Below are positions 60,701-64,000 of a stretch of 64,000 bases of DNA, piece after piece. The stretch is from Fomitopsis serialis (Eukaryota > Basidiomycota > Agaricomycetes > Polyporales > Fomitopsidaceae). Made by a program: the position numbers and the translations under genes. The DNA is taken from the NCBI RefSeq assembly GCF_022376445.1, contig NW_025954980.1:372001-436000 (forward strand), written 5' to 3'. Under the pieces are notes generated by a model. The model worked only from the letters and a program-made list of their open reading frames with translations, did no database searches and was not told where the DNA came from. Every line of letters starts with the position of its first letter. The stretch's first letter is position 1.

Positions 60701-62582
60701 TAGAGAATTATTGATGCCAAACCTTTCCAGACCGTCCGTAATCGTGAGCTTGCCAGGATGGCCTTTCCAGAGGGATCGATTCCGAAGTATGGGCCTGCGA
60801 TCATGGTGCCGGACCTCTGTGGAAAGTGGCTGGTGCGTCGTATCATGCCTGATATATCTTTTGTTGTCGAACGGTGCCATTTAGGTACTGGAATCACTGC
60901 TACATGACTGGCATCGAGACCCTACAAACAAGGTTCTCATATTCACGAAGTCGGTGAAACTACTGGGCATCCTCGAGTATAATCTACAGTGCCAAGGTAG
61001 TGTCTTGACCTTGTATGAGTATCCTCTGTGGATTGACTTGCTCTCAAGGCTTGGGCTTCGTCAAGCTTGAAGGGTCTACTAGACCTCAAGATCGTAAGTC
61101 AAGGCATACTATGCGAGACAACAAACTGACTTTTTTTGTAGGCATGCCCCTCATTGACAGGTTCCACGAAGACCCAGACATCTTTGTATTCTTGATCTCT
61201 ACACTTGCCGGTGGGACGGGTCTTAACCTGACAGGAGCAAACAAAGTGGTGATATTCGGTACGACCGGAACACTCTGAAGTCACTCGATGTAGACTGACA
61301 TTACAAACAGATCCCAATTGGAGTGAGTGGGATTGCAACCACAACGGGAAGCCGTCGTCTAATGTCATGTCACGTAGATCCCGCCCACGATCTACAAGCC
61401 ATAGATCGCGCCTATCGATTCGGTCAGACCCGCGACGTGGAGGTCTTCCGTCTGCTAGGTGCAGGGTCCATTGAGGAACTGATCTACGCGCGGCAAGTGT
61501 ACAAGCAGCAGCAGATGCAAGTCGGCTACAACGCAAGTTTCCAGACCAGGTGAGCACGCGACCCATGGATGCTGAGAATGTGTACGAGCGCCATTAGGTA
61601 TTTCGAGGGTGTCCAAGGCGACAAGGACAAGCAAGGCGAACTGTTCGGCATCAAGAACATTTTCACTTTGCACGAGAACAGCTTGGCCACTAAGAAGGCT
61701 GTACGTGGTGTCACTTATGAACGAGTAAATGGCTGATTGTATCCTAGATCGAGAAAGCCGTGATCTCTGACTTCAACTGGGCCCTGGCAAACGTCGACGC
61801 TAAGAAGCGGAGATCCAGCGCCGATTCCGACGTCGAAACGGATAGCCCCAACAAAGGATGATGTACGCTCCAATGTCGTGATTCTCTAATCCGAGCTTGA
61901 CTTCGTGTACAGGGACAGGACACACGCGGACTCGATCCTTGCTGTTCGATGATCGTTAGTAAACATCGAAGTATGCTGTAAATGGCGGCTGACGTTGAGT
62001 ATGTGTACAGGGCCCGTTCAAGTCGAACCAAAAGACGACAGGATACAAGGATTCTCAACAACGTGGGCGTGGTGTATACTCATCGCAACGAGGATCTCAT
62101 CGCCGAGAGCGCCATTGAAGGTCAACGGCATAAGAATGCGGTCGAGGTGCGTCTAGTGCTTCCCGCATGTGTATGTCACCAAGCGAGAAAGCAGGAGAAA
62201 AAGAAAGCGAGAAGGCGAAGGCTAAGAACGGAACTGATGCGAAGACGGGCAGCACCCCGGGAGTGGTCTGGCCTCCCGTCCGAAGTCACCACAGGCGGAA
62301 GATGACGCCTGAAGAGCGGTAAGTTACCGCTGCAGCATGGTAGCGATTTCTGTTGACCATCGTCTCAGGATGAGAGCTCGACAAGCCTCGATGATCGAAA
62401 TGGGACATATACAAGTGCGGAGCAGCTCACAGCGTTCCTAATGCAATTGTGCGTGCTCGTCCACCTGCGCTAACATAGGCAACTGACAATGGTATCGTAG
62501 CAACAAGTGGTCTGTACAGCGCCAGAACGAATTCCTCGCGGATCTCGACCGACATCATGCACAAGCAGGAAGAAAGCTCTGA
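57761..62582 (+). CDS. SNF2-family DNA translocase, ERCC6L2-like
   Basis: ATP-dependent DNA translocase implicated in other organisms in DNA repair and genome stability. The inferred ATG at 57761 opens [17 protein letters not shown]. Acidic N-terminal exons follow ([32 protein letters not shown]). The helicase core starts [20 protein letters not shown], then [12 protein letters not shown] (Walker A, split by splicing), [40 protein letters not shown] (DEVH box) and RFGLTGT. The C-terminal lobe has [40 protein letters not shown] and [20 protein letters not shown] (motif VI). A conserved ERCC6L2-type tail, [20 protein letters not shown], and [12 protein letters not shown] end the protein at 62582. 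Walker A lacks one G at the splice near 59176, and a stop near 61859 between exons suggests another indel. Family assignment is strong; the start is tentative. Confidence 0.85.
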
Positions 62583-62726
62583 TACGACTTTCCTCTGCTG
62601 CGCGCTTGCCTTGCGGCACCTAATGTCTTATACCCTTGTCCATATCATACCCAACATGTAGATGTGTATACCGTACGATAGCTAATGTACAACAGATGTC
62701 CCTCCGGAGTCGTCCAACCAGGACCA
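62583..62726. other. Shared 3' region of convergent ERCC6L2-like and METTL14-like genes
   Basis: 144 bp between two facing stop codons; the transcripts probably overlap in their 3' UTRs. Confidence 0.45.
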
Positions 62727-64000
62727 TCAATACGGACCGTCAAATCCACCTCCACCCCACTGCCCCATGCCCATACCCATATTCGGGTTCATGCCGGGGT
62801 TCATCATCCCGCCGCGCATAGGTACGTTGCCCGCCATACCATTCATGCCCATCATAGGCTCGCCCATCCCGGGGTTCCACATGCCGCCGGGCCCACCGAC
62901 GAACTGCTCCTCCGACGCTCCCATCCACGGCATGCCCCCCTGCATCTGTCCGCCGTCGAACCTGCCGAAGCCCTGGCCCGCGCCCTGGGGAAGCCCATAC
63001 CCTGCTGGCCCATGCCCATCGGCCCGACGCCCATGCCGTTCATGTTGCCGCCCATGTTGTTCATCCCGCCCATGCCGTTCATCGGCGCGCCGCCCATGTT
63101 GTTCACGGGCATGCCGCCGCCAGGCATATTCATCCCGCCCATGTTCATGTTCATGTCCATGTCCCAGCCCATCATGCCCATATTACCTGGGGGCGGCATG
63201 CCGTTCATCCCCATGACGGGCTGCATCATCATGCGGTTTTGGTTGTTGAAGTTGCCGCGGTTCGGCGCGCCCCCGCCAGGCATGGACATGGCTATTGGTG
63301 GGTTGTTCATCATTGGCGGGGCGGAGGAGGCGCCTGAGCCCATGCCGGTGTTGGCGTTGGACGATCCTCCGCGGACCGGAGATTTGGGACGCAGCGCGTC
63401 GATTTCTATGGACCATGTATGAGCAATCGAGGCAATTCTGCTGGACGTGCAGCGCACCAGACGTCATTGGCACGACGGCCTTTCCGGCGTTCGACAACTC
63501 CTTGACCTTGTTCTCCCATACTTCTCGGTCCCACGGGTTGCAGTCTCTTGACCCTCATTATTGCTATCTGCGTCATGGCCATGCCGTCCTCGATCCGCTC
63601 CTCCTCGCCTTCCGCGAGCGCTGTGACCCAGCCGCGCCGGAGTGTGCGCGCACGCCCGAACATCTCCAGCCTCCGCAGCCCGAGACAAAAGTTCTCGACA
63701 AGCGTGTACATCTCTGGTGGCTTGAGCGTCGGATCTGACGCGTCTCCTTCCCAGATCATACGTCCGTGTCTAGACACGGAGTTATTCAGCAGTTATACGC
63801 GCGAAGCAGCGGCGTACGCACCCACGTTGCAGTGGACGAACCAGCTGTCTGTCGATCGTCTGACTGTGCCCCGGATGCCCATTAGGCAATGCTGCTTGGT
63901 TCGTGTCAAGAGCGACGTAGTCGGTGGGTCTGTCTAAGAGACTGTGAGCGATGTTCAGGAAGTGCTGTCGCGGACGACGTACCCCAGGTCCCCGATTACT
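62727..64000 (-). CDS. METTL14-like MT-A70 family protein (N-terminus beyond right edge)
   Basis: Homologue of METTL14, the RNA-binding partner subunit of the N6-adenosine mRNA methyltransferase complex. At the right edge NRGPG splices to [19 protein letters not shown], then [53 protein letters not shown] and [14 protein letters not shown], an order and spacing diagnostic of METTL14 rather than METTL3. [16 protein letters not shown] begins the C-terminal region, which instead of the RGG repeats of animals is a Met/Gly/Asn/Pro-rich tail of about 200 residues ending GGGGFDGPY at 62727. Bases are missing near 63759 (DTDVMIWEGD) and in a G run at 62987-62990 ([16 protein letters not shown]). The catalytic EPPL-type motif is not seen here, as expected for METTL14. 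Confidence 0.88.

Noticed and set aside
62685..63422. Pro/Met-rich 245-codon frame on the plus strand
   Set aside because: It is the complement of the Met/Gly-rich METTL14 tail; the minus strand continues the conserved METTL14 domain.
1..64000. CRISPR array, bacterial operons, rRNA, or intact transposon
   Set aside because: No regularly spaced short repeats, no Shine-Dalgarno-led gene strings, no rRNA-like sequence, and no transposase or reverse transcriptase motif were seen. The genes are clearly eukaryotic.

Overview
The window is nuclear DNA of a filamentous basidiomycete, most likely an Agaricomycete. Evidence: genes are split by many short GT-AG introns (mostly 45-75 nt) and sit close together on both strands. 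They include families typical of mushroom-forming fungi: DUF6534 membrane proteins, a FunK1-type kinase, a GH79 glucuronidase and a GPI-anchored GH16 glucanase. I cannot name the species.

Left half, 1-38 kb (accessory character). It is built around two amplified families. Five NAD(P)-binding, NmrA-like/extended SDR genes lie at 1-780(-, cut by the edge), 12999-14350(+), 18203-19658(+), 20871-22301(+) and 36860-38295(-). Three DUF6534 seven-helix-type membrane protein genes lie at 8044-9948(+), 10479-12437(+) and 34552-36615(+). Between them are a GH79 hydrolase (1449-4009,-), a Ser-rich conserved protein (4804-6739,-), a CBF1-type bHLH factor (15096-16765,-), a frame-broken unknown gene (about 23105-24073,-), two paralogous Cys/His-rich zinc-finger-like loci (24351-26187 and 26633-27662,+) and a GPI-anchored GH16 enzyme (28333-30555,-). 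The 30.6-34.5 kb stretch has no gene I can name.

Right half, 39.8-64 kb (housekeeping character). It holds a conserved basidiomycete protein whose first exon appears separated by a 1.44 kb intron (39835-43320,-), a FunK1 kinase (45060-47576,-), an NHP6-type HMG-box protein (48300-49305,-), an OSH4/KES1-like oxysterol-binding protein (50296-52817,+), cytosolic leucyl-tRNA synthetase (53108-57435,-), an ERCC6L2-like SNF2 ATPase (57761-62582,+) and a METTL14-like m6A-methyltransferase subunit running off the right edge (62727-64000,-). LeuRS and the SNF2 gene are divergent from one 325-bp region; OSBP/LeuRS and SNF2/METTL14 are convergent pairs.

Data quality. Many conserved exons, including those of the essential LeuRS gene, carry one-base frameshifts, mostly in short homopolymers (usually one base missing, occasionally one extra). 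Reading errors explain these better than decay, so broken frames here should not be taken as pseudogenes without checking. Exon boundaries in the entries are my own splice predictions from consensus sites and family conservation.
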